DNA of 48,210 bases from Candidatus Endomicrobium procryptotermitis. GTDB lineage: Bacteria; Elusimicrobiota; Endomicrobiia; Endomicrobiales; Endomicrobiaceae. Of the stretch, positions 25,363 through 34,221 are shown in pieces. The notes below the pieces were generated by a model, which made no database searches, was not told the DNA's origin, and worked only from the letters and a program-made list of their open reading frames with translations. The position numbers and the translations under genes were made by a program. The stretch is taken from contig JAITIP010000028.1 in NCBI GenBank assembly GCA_031279415.1, forward strand, positions 1 to 48,210, given 5' to 3'. Every line of letters begins with the position of its first letter. The stretch's first letter is position 1.

Positions 25363-27129
25363 ATGCCTATAAATATATTATCACAAGAAACTATAAACAA
25401 AATTGCTGCAGGAGAAGTGGTAGAGCGGCCATTAAATGCCGTTAAAGAGCTTGTAGAAAACTCTCTTGACGCATGTGCGTCTTCAATAACGGTTGAAATA
25501 CTGAAAGCGGGAAAAAAACTTATAAGAGTTTCCGACAATGGCTTCGGTATGGACAGGAAGGATTTGGAACTTTCAATACTTAGGCATGCGACAAGCAAAA
25601 TAGAAGATTTTAACGATTTGTCGCATATAAATTCTCTCGGATTCAGAGGAGAAGCTCTTGCTTCGATAGCTGCCGTATCAGAATTCGAAATAAAAACGAG
25701 AAAAAAGGGAGAAAGTTCCGGATGGAAATTGTTTGCTGAAGGCGGAAAAAATATTGATATATCTCCGCAGTCGCTTGCGGAAGGAACAATAACCGAAGTG
25801 AGAAATTTGTTTTTTAATACTCCCGCAAGGCAAAAGTTTTTAAAAAGTGATTCCACGGAAAAATCCAGAATAATAAATTCCCTTGAAGAAGCGGCTCTCG
25901 TAAACTGCGATTGTGCGTTTAAACTTATTTCTGAGAATAAAACCGTCTTTTCCTGTGCTGTAACGAAAAATAAGATTGAAAGAATAGCTGACATTATCGG
26001 AAAAGGTTTTGCTTCCGTACTTAAAAATGTAAAAATAAACCACACAAAAGCCGCTTTCGACATATATTTTACTGGACGTGAAGATTCGCAGCCCAACAAA
26101 AATCAGCAATATCTTTTCGTAAACGCAAGACCGCTAAACATACCGAAATTTCTTATACATTCTATTTATCAGGCGTACAAAGAGTCTATACCTCATGACA
26201 AACATCCCGGAATTTTAATATACGTAATGATAGATCCTTCCGATATAGACGTAAATATTCATCCAGCAAAACGTGAAATAAAGTTTGCCAATGAAGGAGA
26301 AATTTACGATATAATTTTTAAAGTGCTTAAAAATGCTTTGACTTCGCATACACATCCGGAAATCGTCATAAATACAAAAGTCGAAGAATTTAAAATACCC
26401 GGAAATAAAAACTATTACGACGAATACCGTAAACCTTGGCAAAAAAACACTTTTATTACTGAACCTAAAACATATTATGTTCGGCCGAAACACAATTATA
26501 ATATCGAAAATTATGCAAATCTTTATGGCAAACAGCAAGATTTGCAAGAAGGCAGCAATGATATCATAAAAGTTTTAGGGCAGGTTTTTGATACGTATAT
26601 AATAGCGCAAAAAGACGGCGGCTTATATATTTTTGACCAGCATGCCGCCGCCGAACGCATAAGATATGAAATTTATCTTGAGCAGTCGAAAAAAAATACT
26701 TTGAAGCTGCAGCAAATGCTCATACCGGAAAATCTTGAGCTTAATCCGAGCCTGTCCGAACTTTTGAAAGCAAACCTTTCATTGTTTAACGACTTGGGTA
26801 TAGTTGTCGAAGAGTTTGGGAAGAACGCTTTCAGAATAACTGCATATCCTGCACTGTTGGACAATATATCTATAGAATATATAATAAAATCAATCATTGA
26901 AGATTTAGAAGTTGAAAAAAATATCGAAATAGAGAAAAAAAGAGAAAAGATTATCCGTTCTGCTTGCAGGGCAAGCATAAAAGCTGGAGACAATGTCTCT
27001 GACATTGAAGCAAAAAAGCTTATTAATGATTTGTTTAAATGTAGCCATCCATTCACATGCCCGCACGGCAGACCAACGGCATATAAAATATCTTTAAACG
27101 AACTTGAAAAATATTTTAATAGAAAATGA
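25363..27129 (+). CDS. mutL: DNA mismatch repair protein MutL (endonuclease type)
   Basis: A 588-residue protein. The frame opens at 25306, but MPINILSQETINKIAAGEVV at 25363 matches the family's universal N-terminus and starts two bases after the PilZ stop. GHKL ATPase motifs are present: ELVENSLDA, DNGFGM and GFRGEALASI. The C-terminal domain has the nuclease motif DQHAAAERIRYE from residue 425, matching DQHA-x2-E-x4-E, plus the conserved ACRASIKAG and CPHGRP segments. It should therefore nick DNA itself, as in species lacking MutH. It is followed by miaA, a gene order (mutL-miaA) common in bacteria. Confidence 0.96.
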   Translation: MPINILSQETINKIAAGEVVERPLNAVKELVENSLDACASSITVEILKAGKKLIRVSDNGFGMDRKDLELSILRHATSKIEDFNDLSHINSLGFRGEALASIAAVSEFEIKTRKKGESSGWKLFAEGGKNIDISPQSLAEGTITEVRNLFFNTPARQKFLKSDSTEKSRIINSLEEAALVNCDCAFKLISENKTVFSCAVTKNKIERIADIIGKGFASVLKNVKINHTKAAFDIYFTGREDSQPNKNQQYLFVNARPLNIPKFLIHSIYQAYKESIPHDKHPGILIYVMIDPSDIDVNIHPAKREIKFANEGEIYDIIFKVLKNALTSHTHPEIVINTKVEEFKIPGNKNYYDEYRKPWQKNTFITEPKTYYVRPKHNYNIENYANLYGKQQDLQEGSNDIIKVLGQVFDTYIIAQKDGGLYIFDQHAAAERIRYEIYLEQSKKNTLKLQQMLIPENLELNPSLSELLKANLSLFNDLGIVVEEFGKNAFRITAYPALLDNISIEYIIKSIIEDLEVEKNIEIEKKREKIIRSACRASIKAGDNVSDIEAKKLINDLFKCSHPFTCPHGRPTAYKISLNELEKYFNRK

Positions 27130-27151
27130 TGAATATGGAAGATTGAATATT

Positions 27152-27191
27152 GGAAGTAATGCCATCTTGCGCTAAGGATGACATTACTCCC
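27152..27191 (+). repeat. 15-bp imperfect hairpin between mutL and miaA
   Basis: Left arm 27152-27166 pairs with right arm 27177-27191, with two A-C mismatches and a 10-base loop (ttgcgctaag). There is no U-run after it. It could be an mRNA-stabilising or processing stem, or a decayed mobile palindrome. Confidence 0.55.
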
Positions 27192-27216
27192 AAACTTATA
27201 AGCTTAAAAATTACTA

Positions 27217-28077
27217 ATGAAAAAAATAATCGTTATCTCAGGGGCAACGGCAAGTGGAAAAACTAAAAAGGCCGTTGAAATATGTAAAAAAGAAAACGGC
27301 GAAATCATTTCGTGCGATTCAAGGCAAATTTATAAATATCTTGACGTCGGCACTAATAAAGAAGGCGTCATGCAGGATAACGGGTTAAGGCGGGTATCCG
27401 GAATCGTTCAGTATTTGACTGACTTAATCGAGCCTGACAAAATTTACAACGCCGCTGATTTTGTAAAAGATGCCGATTTTGCGATAAATCAAATTATCGA
27501 AAAAAAGAAAATACCCGTAATTGCAGGTGGAACGGGTCTGTACATAAAAGCCTTGCTTTATGGACTTGATGAAATGCCTAAAGCTGATGATAATCTGAGA
27601 AAAGAATTAAAATTGAAAACCGTCGATGAATTATACGATCAGCTTTCAAAACTTGACCCAGAAGCAGCGGTAAAAAATAGAAAAAATCCGCAGAGACTTC
27701 TGAGAGCGCTTGAAGTAAACATTTTATCTGGCAAAACGATGTCGGAACATTTTAAACCTAAGAAACCAAGATATGATTTTATTCATTACAACATATACGT
27801 TGAAAATGAAATTTTATACGAAAGAATAAATAACCGCTGTAAAAAAATGATAGATAGAGGAATGACAGAAGAAACGCAAAAAGTTCTTGATATGGGTTTT
27901 GACAAAAACTGTCCTGCATTAAACTCAATAGGTTACAGACATATAACGCGCTGTTTAAATGACGAAATTTCAAAAGAAAAAGCGCTTGAAGAATTTTCAA
28001 AAGATACGAGACATTATGCAAAAAGACAAAACACTTGGTTTAGGTCACAGTCGGATATGGAATTTATAAAGGGTTAA
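27217..28077 (+). CDS. miaA: tRNA dimethylallyltransferase
   Basis: A 286-residue enzyme that transfers the dimethylallyl group from DMAPP to A37 of tRNAs reading UNN codons, giving i6A, the substrate of MiaB at 20499. P-loop GATASGKT (9-16; the usual family form is GPTASGKT, so the Pro is Ala here), catalytic DSRQIYKYLDVGT, and GGTGLYIKAL are seen. The C-terminal RRxxTWFR-type segment is KRQNTWFR. It is a little shorter than E. coli MiaA (316) but complete. The gene follows mutL after an 87-base gap holding a hairpin and has no clear ribosome site. murJ follows two bases after its stop. Confidence 0.95.
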   Translation: MKKIIVISGATASGKTKKAVEICKKENGEIISCDSRQIYKYLDVGTNKEGVMQDNGLRRVSGIVQYLTDLIEPDKIYNAADFVKDADFAINQIIEKKKIPVIAGGTGLYIKALLYGLDEMPKADDNLRKELKLKTVDELYDQLSKLDPEAAVKNRKNPQRLLRALEVNILSGKTMSEHFKPKKPRYDFIHYNIYVENEILYERINNRCKKMIDRGMTEETQKVLDMGFDKNCPALNSIGYRHITRCLNDEISKEKALEEFSKDTRHYAKRQNTWFRSQSDMEFIKG

Positions 28078-28079
28078 CA

Positions 28080-29636
28080 GTGGAAAAGGAACATAAACAG
28101 CTTACCAAAAACGCGGGAAAAACGGCTTTCGGCACAATGCTTTCAAGAATACTCGGCTATATCAGAGATATGCTTGTCGCTAACTTATTCGGCGCCGGAA
28201 TTTTTGCAGATGCTTTTTATGCGGCGTTCCGCATACCGAATCTTTTTAGAAGGCTTTTAGGCGAAGGCTCTTTTTCTGCGGCTTTCATTCCGGTATTCAG
28301 CGAATATCTTAACACGAAAGAAAAAAGCGAAACTCAAAAATTCTTAAATGCCGTTTTTACGGCTTTATTTTTGGTTTTGCTTATAGTGTCCGTTCTTGGA
28401 ATGTTCTTTGCACCCGTGCTTGTAAAAATAATAGCATGGGGATTTACAAATGATCCTGAAAAAATGCAGCTTACCATAGAACTTACAAGGCTAATGTTTC
28501 CTTTCATTTTGTTTATATGTCTTGCCGCTTTTCTTCTTGCAGTTTTAAATACATTATATTCTTTCTTTTTGCCGGCGTTGGCGCCGTCTGCTTTAAGTGT
28601 TTGTGAAATATTTTATATTTTGGCTTTTGCTCCGCTGTTTAGTGCTGAAAGCCAGATAAAAGGTCTTGCTGTAAGCGTCATCGCGGGCGGAACTATTCAC
28701 TTTCTTATACAATATCCAAAACTTAAAAATTTAGGTTGGAATCTAAAATTTAATTTTAATTTAAAACATCCCGGCATAAAAAAAATAGCTTTTCTGATGA
28801 TACCTTCACTTATAGGTCTTTCCGTAGACCAAATAAACAGTTTTGTCGATACGATATGTGCTTCTTTTCTTGACGGCGGCTCGATAACGGCTTTATATTA
28901 TTCCAATAGGGTTATGCAGCTTCCACTTGCGATTTTTGGTCTTGCTTTTGCAAGTGTATCTTTGCCGGCAATGTCAAAAGCATATGCTCAAAAAGATATG
29001 ACAATGCTGAAAAATTCTTTAAACTATTCGATACGTTTCACGGTTTTTGTGCTTCTTCCTGCTGCGGCAGGATTAATGGCTGTAGGTCTGCCAATTATAC
29101 GCTTATTGTTTGAGCACGGCAAATTTGATTTTTCCGCGTCTTTAATAACAAACAAAGCACTGTTTTTTTATTCCATAGGACTCCCCGCATATGCGATGGC
29201 AAAGATTTTTGCCAATGCTTTTTATGCTTTTCAGGACACGCGCACTCCGGTAAAAACTGCCATCTGGGCAATGATACTTCACGTTATTTTGTGTATAATT
29301 TTAATGTATCCTATGGGAGTGAGCGGGCTTGCTCTTGCCACGGCTTTAGCATCGTATTTTAATATGTTTTTGCTTATACTCTATTTAAGGAAACGGATAG
29401 GCAAACTTGGCCTGATGAAAATAATATTTTCAGGGTTAAGAGCGTCGGTCGCGGCTGTGGCTACGGCAGCCGCCGCATGGTATGCCTGCAAAGTGTCCGA
29501 TACGATTTTTATATCGGTTCCCGCAGCCGTATTTGCGGGAATTATCGCGTTTTTAGTGATATCAAAACTGTTTAAATCTGAAGAATTAAATGCTCTTTTT
29601 CAAATATTTAAGAGAAAAACAGTTCAAGGAGATTAA
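28080..29636 (+). CDS. murJ: lipid II flippase MurJ
   Basis: A 518-residue polytopic inner-membrane protein of the MOP superfamily that flips lipid II for peptidoglycan synthesis. Start is GTG (28080), giving MEKEHKQLTKNAGKTAFGTMLSRILGYIRDMLVANLFG, the typical MviN/MurJ N-terminus. About 14 hydrophobic segments are seen. Family landmarks include FYAAFRIPNLFRRLLGEGSF, the cavity region with several arginines, and YAFQDTRTPVKTA. The next gene starts directly at the stop codon (29637). Confidence 0.95.
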   Translation: MEKEHKQLTKNAGKTAFGTMLSRILGYIRDMLVANLFGAGIFADAFYAAFRIPNLFRRLLGEGSFSAAFIPVFSEYLNTKEKSETQKFLNAVFTALFLVLLIVSVLGMFFAPVLVKIIAWGFTNDPEKMQLTIELTRLMFPFILFICLAAFLLAVLNTLYSFFLPALAPSALSVCEIFYILAFAPLFSAESQIKGLAVSVIAGGTIHFLIQYPKLKNLGWNLKFNFNLKHPGIKKIAFLMIPSLIGLSVDQINSFVDTICASFLDGGSITALYYSNRVMQLPLAIFGLAFASVSLPAMSKAYAQKDMTMLKNSLNYSIRFTVFVLLPAAAGLMAVGLPIIRLLFEHGKFDFSASLITNKALFFYSIGLPAYAMAKIFANAFYAFQDTRTPVKTAIWAMILHVILCIILMYPMGVSGLALATALASYFNMFLLILYLRKRIGKLGLMKIIFSGLRASVAAVATAAAAWYACKVSDTIFISVPAAVFAGIIAFLVISKLFKSEELNALFQIFKRKTVQGD

Positions 29637-30254
29637 ATGTATTTAAAATACTTTGTCATTTTGTTTATTTTAGTTTTGACTCTTTCCACAGGAATATTGA
29701 TAGGAAGTAAAATGTTTTCAAACTTCAAAATAACGGAAAATGAGTCAAGCACGGACATAAGAATAGCTGTAAAAGAAATACTGCCGGCCGCTGAATACAC
29801 AAGTCTTATTTACCATTATACATCCGTAATAACTCATTCTGAAGCCGCAAAACTTTTCAGTGTTGATATTCCTTTGACAGAAAAAAAGGCCATATATACT
29901 ATAGATGGAACAATAAAGATGGGGTTTAATTGTGAAAACATACAAATAGAAATCACTTATGATAATATAATCATGCGCATGCCTAGAATAATGATATTGT
30001 CACATGAAATTTATCCGGAAACTTTTAGCCTGTTTGACGAAAGGTCAAGTCTTTTTAACAGATACACTTTAAAAGACGCCAATGCAATACAACTGGCAAA
30101 TAAAAGCGAGATGGAACTGAAAATACGACAAAACAGAGGCTTGTACGTACAGGCAAGAAAATTTGCAGAACAGCAATTCACATCTTTGTTGGAAAATATG
30201 CCAGGCATAAAAGGAAAATATACAATAGTGTTTGAATGGAATTCAAAGACGTAG
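29637..30254 (+). CDS. DUF4230-like single-pass membrane protein
   Basis: A 205-residue protein with one N-terminal membrane segment (YFVILFILVLTLSTGILIG) and an extracytoplasmic domain: KEILPAAEYTSLIYHYTSVITHSE, then an AIYTIDGTIKMGFN strand and IIMRMPRIMILSHEI. Order and wording fit the DUF4230 family (unknown function) but this is recognition by eye. It starts immediately at the murJ stop, so is co-translated with murJ. An envelope role is plausible. Confidence 0.7.
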   Translation: MYLKYFVILFILVLTLSTGILIGSKMFSNFKITENESSTDIRIAVKEILPAAEYTSLIYHYTSVITHSEAAKLFSVDIPLTEKKAIYTIDGTIKMGFNCENIQIEITYDNIIMRMPRIMILSHEIYPETFSLFDERSSLFNRYTLKDANAIQLANKSEMELKIRQNRGLYVQARKFAEQQFTSLLENMPGIKGKYTIVFEWNSKT

Positions 30255-30346
30255 CGTCAGGAATCGAGAAGGTGTTGCATCTATTGCCGCTGACGACAAA
30301 CTTCTCTAAGTTTCAAAACAGCTGATCTTCAGCCTTTAAATTAACT

Positions 30347-31624
30347 ATGAATAAATATCTTGAAAACATACCAAAACTTCCAGGCGTGTATATTATGCGT
30401 GATGGAATCGGGAACATAATATATATAGGTAAAGCGATAAGTCTTAAAGACAGGATTTCGTCTTACTTTCACGCAGATATAAATTCAAAAGCTGCGGCAA
30501 TAATATCGGCGATGCGTAAAATAGATTACATTTTGTGCGTTTCTGAAAATGAAGCTTTGATAGTTGAAAGGCAGCTTATCAACAAAGTTAAGCCGTATTT
30601 CAATGCAATGTGGAAAGACGATAAATCTTATCCTTATATAAAGCTGACAAATGAGGATTTTCCAAGACTTTTTATAACTAGAAAAAAGCTTAAAGACGCT
30701 GCTTTGTATTTCGGGCCGTATCCGCAGGCTTTCTATATGAAAAAACTTGTCCGCTGGTTGTCAAAACTTTTTAAAATGCGTACATGCAAGTTAGAATTTT
30801 CAGAAGACAAGTCTCCGGATGAAAAAAAAGTAAAGTCATGCATATATTTTCACACAGAAATGTGTCCGGGCCCCTGTATGGGTAAAATTTCTTCGCAGAA
30901 ATATAAAGATTCCACAAAAGACATCGAGCTCTTTTTAAATGGAAAATTTAAAAAGCTTGAAGATGAATGGGAAAGTAAGATGTACGAACTGAGCTCAAAA
31001 ATGGAATTTGAACAAGCAAAAGAATTGCGCGACAGGATCTTTGCCGTTCGTTCAATGGGGGAAAGAGTTATGATAACGAAAATTACGAAAGAAGACATAG
31101 AAAAATCCGTTGAAAGAACTGACAGCATCAGCGAACTTAAACAGGTTTTAGGACTCAAACATATGCCTGTGGCAATAGAAGGTTTTGACAATTCAAACAT
31201 GCAAGGAACAAACGCTGTTTCTTCTATGGTAAGATTTCTTAACGGGCTGCCTGACAAGAAAAATTACAGAAGGTTTAAAGTTAAAACAGTAATCGGAGCG
31301 GATGATTTTGCTACAATGCGGGAAGTGGTTTTGCGCAGATATTCTGGACTGATAAGAAGAAACGAGAAAATGCCGGATCTCATTTTAATTGATGGAGGCA
31401 AAGGACAGCTTGAAGCAGCAAAAAGTGCTCTTGACGAAATGCAGCTTCCTCTTCCTTTAATTTCTATCGCAAAAAGAAATGAGGAAATATTTATGCCACA
31501 TAAAGACAAACCACTCATATTAAGCAGACATTCTCCCGCTTTAAGGCTTTTACAATCTGTAAGAGACGAAGCGCATAGATTTGCCATAACGTATCACAGA
31601 AAACTTAGAGAGAAAATAATATGA
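30347..31624 (+). CDS. uvrC: UvrC, excinuclease ABC subunit C, lacking the C-terminal HhH domain
   Basis: A 425-residue nucleotide-excision nuclease, against roughly 600 for typical UvrC. The N-terminal GIY-YIG nuclease is intact (GVY at 13-15, YIG at 26-28), then the cysteine cluster (CKLEF, KSCIYF, EMCPGPCMG), the UvrB-binding UVR helix (FEQAKELRDRI near 220) and the RNase H-like nuclease with D281, D349 and H410. The protein ends at YHRKLREKII, just where the (HhH)2 DNA-binding region normally begins. The stop overlaps the next start (ATGA), and the downstream DNA is fully used by another gene, so this is a clean end and not an assembly frameshift. Incision might depend more on UvrB contacts. 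Confidence 0.92.
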   Translation: MNKYLENIPKLPGVYIMRDGIGNIIYIGKAISLKDRISSYFHADINSKAAAIISAMRKIDYILCVSENEALIVERQLINKVKPYFNAMWKDDKSYPYIKLTNEDFPRLFITRKKLKDAALYFGPYPQAFYMKKLVRWLSKLFKMRTCKLEFSEDKSPDEKKVKSCIYFHTEMCPGPCMGKISSQKYKDSTKDIELFLNGKFKKLEDEWESKMYELSSKMEFEQAKELRDRIFAVRSMGERVMITKITKEDIEKSVERTDSISELKQVLGLKHMPVAIEGFDNSNMQGTNAVSSMVRFLNGLPDKKNYRRFKVKTVIGADDFATMREVVLRRYSGLIRRNEKMPDLILIDGGKGQLEAAKSALDEMQLPLPLISIAKRNEEIFMPHKDKPLILSRHSPALRLLQSVRDEAHRFAITYHRKLREKII

Positions 31625-33768
31625 ATCCACTGGGAGTATTTTATTTTTTATCTTCGATATTCACGGCGGCAGTCGTTTTTACGACTATGTCAAGAAAAGG
31701 AAAATCCAATGTAAACGTTTATTTTTCGCTTTTCTGTCTCTCGGTAACGATATGGTTTTTTTGTTTTGGAAATATGGTCATAAGCAAAAATGAGCACAAT
31801 GCATTTATATGGAGCAAAATTGGATTTACGGGAATAGCTTTTAATGCGATTTTTCTTTTAAGATTCGTTTATGCCTTTACAAAAAAAATCGTAAAGTCAC
31901 AGACTTTTATTTTTTTCTATGCGGCCGCTTTGATTTCCGTCGTTTTAAATTTTGCGGCTGGCATTTTTATAAGCGGCATAAGTGAACATTTTTTTGGGTT
32001 TTATCCTCAGGCGGGAATTTTATATGTCATAATACCGTTGCAGCTTATCTTTTTTATTTATTTGTGTTCAAAAAATTTAAAATCCTATTTAAGACGACCG
32101 GACTTAACCGCTTACCGACATAAGCAAATAAGAAATATCAATAAATCCCTTTACATCCTTTATGTTTTGCTTTTAGATATTGTTTTGACTTTCGTTGGTA
32201 TTTCAATATATCCGCCGGGCGCGGTTGCAATGGCGATTTTCATATCGGCAATAGTCATAACTTTAAGAAGATATGGAATTTCTGACATAAAAATCATTAT
32301 AAGCCGAGCCTGCATAATGATAGGGCTTGCGGTCGTAATTTTATCTTCTTCGTATTTCGTGTGGAAATACGCGAACTCATGGTTAATATCTTCTGTATTG
32401 ACTTTTATCTTAACAGTTATAGGAACATATATCTACAGAACTGCCGTGGACAAGGCCGAAGATCTTTTTCTTGCGGAACAAAAAAAATATCAAAACACGC
32501 TCATACAGGCGGCAAGCGGCATGGCAAGAGAGCATAATCTCTCAAGACTCCTGAAACTTATATCCATGATAGTAATGCACGAACTAAAAGTTAAAAACTT
32601 TGCTGTATTTCTTGAAAACAGTGTAAAAAAAACTCTTGAATGCCATTATATAAGGCCTTCTGTTCCATGTGAAATCATATTTTCTTATTCGTATATGCAC
32701 CCTTTTATAATGTTTATAAGAAATAAAAAAAGGCCTTTTGTTGCCGCCGATCTGCCTTTATACATAATGAATTCGGCCGATCTGCCTTTCCGACCAGATT
32801 TTATCATTCCTTTTTTCTTCGACAACGGCACAAACGGCTTTATGATTCTTTCGTCTAAAAAAGACGACATGCCTTACACCAGAGAAGATATAAGAACTTT
32901 TGAAGCTCTTTCACGTCAGACTTCTCTTGCCATAGAAAGTTGTTTGTTTTTTGAAGAGTTTAAACGTACGCAGGAAAAAATATTTGCCGCTGAAAAACTT
33001 GCTTCTGTGGGCGGACTTGCCGAGGGCGTCACTCATCAGATAAACAACAGATTAAACCAGTTTTCGATGATTGCAGGAGAGTTGAAATATGAAATCGAAG
33101 ATTTTATAAAATCAAATGTGGAACTCGTAAACGAAAATGAGATGCTGAAAAAAACAATGGATTACGTGACAGAACTTTCTGATTCTTTAACGCAGAACAT
33201 CAAACGCACGGATACCGTTATAAAAGGCATTCTAAACTATTCGAGAGCTGAAAAGCAGGGAACATGGTTTTCGAGCTTTTCCCTTCGGGAAGTTTTTGAC
33301 CTTTCTCTTGAACTTTTAAAACTGAAACACAAACTTCACAAGGATTTTTCCATAGAATTTAATTTTCAAAACGATGATGATAAAATATACGGCATACGTT
33401 CGCAGATTATAGAAGCCGTGTACAATATCATAGATAACGCCTATGAAGCAACAAAAGAAAAATACGAAGATTTGAAAGAAGCAGAAAAACTCATGTATAA
33501 ACCTTTAATTACAGTATCGCTAAAACATACAGACTTGAAACATATTTTTTCTGTGGAAGATAATGGCTGTGGAATAAAGGAAGAAAATATAAGCAAAATT
33601 TTTTCCCCGTTTTTTACGACAAAATCTTCTTACAAGTCAGGAACAGGCATAGGCATGTATATAGTCAGAAGAATGATCGAAGAAAACCATAGAGGAAAAA
33701 TTTCTTTTAAAAGCGAATATGGAAGAGGAACAAAGATTATTTTTGAACTGCCAAAGGAGATATTGTAA
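31621..33768 (+). CDS. membrane histidine kinase with GAF-like domain
   Basis: A 715-residue sensor kinase. Residues 1-245 hold about seven or eight membrane segments (MASE/7TM-like sensor). A GAF-like domain follows (about 290-445, ending FEALSRQTSLAIESCLFFEEF). The phosphoacceptor is H472 in LAEGVTHQINNRLNQ, an HxxNN form like the HPK4 group. The HATPase domain has N-box NIIDNAYEA, DNGCGI, FFTTK and GTGIGMYIVRR. The gene overlaps uvrC by ATGA. No response regulator is adjacent, so its partner is elsewhere; the decayed 33769-34221 stretch just downstream is where one might have been. Confidence 0.9.
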   Translation: MNPLGVFYFLSSIFTAAVVFTTMSRKGKSNVNVYFSLFCLSVTIWFFCFGNMVISKNEHNAFIWSKIGFTGIAFNAIFLLRFVYAFTKKIVKSQTFIFFYAAALISVVLNFAAGIFISGISEHFFGFYPQAGILYVIIPLQLIFFIYLCSKNLKSYLRRPDLTAYRHKQIRNINKSLYILYVLLLDIVLTFVGISIYPPGAVAMAIFISAIVITLRRYGISDIKIIISRACIMIGLAVVILSSSYFVWKYANSWLISSVLTFILTVIGTYIYRTAVDKAEDLFLAEQKKYQNTLIQAASGMAREHNLSRLLKLISMIVMHELKVKNFAVFLENSVKKTLECHYIRPSVPCEIIFSYSYMHPFIMFIRNKKRPFVAADLPLYIMNSADLPFRPDFIIPFFFDNGTNGFMILSSKKDDMPYTREDIRTFEALSRQTSLAIESCLFFEEFKRTQEKIFAAEKLASVGGLAEGVTHQINNRLNQFSMIAGELKYEIEDFIKSNVELVNENEMLKKTMDYVTELSDSLTQNIKRTDTVIKGILNYSRAEKQGTWFSSFSLREVFDLSLELLKLKHKLHKDFSIEFNFQNDDDKIYGIRSQIIEAVYNIIDNAYEATKEKYEDLKEAEKLMYKPLITVSLKHTDLKHIFSVEDNGCGIKEENISKIFSPFFTTKSSYKSGTGIGMYIVRRMIEENHRGKISFKSEYGRGTKIIFELPKEIL

Positions 33769-34221
33769 TAAACCAAATTGGCGTAAACAAACAAAGACTC
33801 TTCTATAGGCAGCATAAAAATAAAATCAAATATAGCCAAAAAGTGATATGCAGGTTCTTGCAATAGGCGGAAAAAACCGACTCTCAGTGATGCGCAAAAA
33901 CCTAAGAAAGAAAGTAATGAGGAAAATCTTGACACCGCTTTTCATACATTTTTTTTAGATGGGAAAAGGATAGATGAATCAAAAGATATAAAGGTAAAAG
34001 ATTGACCGATGGACTTAAGGCAGTAAGTGTAATTAGAGAGTTAGAAACTATAAAGTCGATGTTTGCAAAAGTTTAAGTGTTGCTGAAGGATCGCATAAAG
34101 CTGAAAATTTTATTTTGCAAAATTATATTATAAAACATCAATCATATTATTTCAAAATAATGTTTTAAAGAATTCTGAAAGGATGGTTTAAAACATGGTC
34201 AAAGGGATGAATTGGCCGCTA
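33769..34221. other. 453-base region without intact genes, probably decayed coding DNA
   Basis: The plus strand has short coding-like pieces in several frames broken by stops, for example EENLDTAFHTFFLDGKR near 33920 and DGLKAVSVIRELETIKS near 34010. No start or full ORF is credible. Near its end, ATGTTTTAAA (34160-34169) is repeated inverted at 34187-34196, with a further TAAAACAT at 34131-34138. This AT-rich hairpin might end the minus-strand operon. I cannot name the ancestral gene. Confidence 0.5.

Noticed and set aside
30347-31624. UvrC shortening by a frameshift or assembly error
   Set aside because: DNA after the stop is fully explained as the histidine kinase gene, coupled by ATGA, with no HhH coding in another frame.
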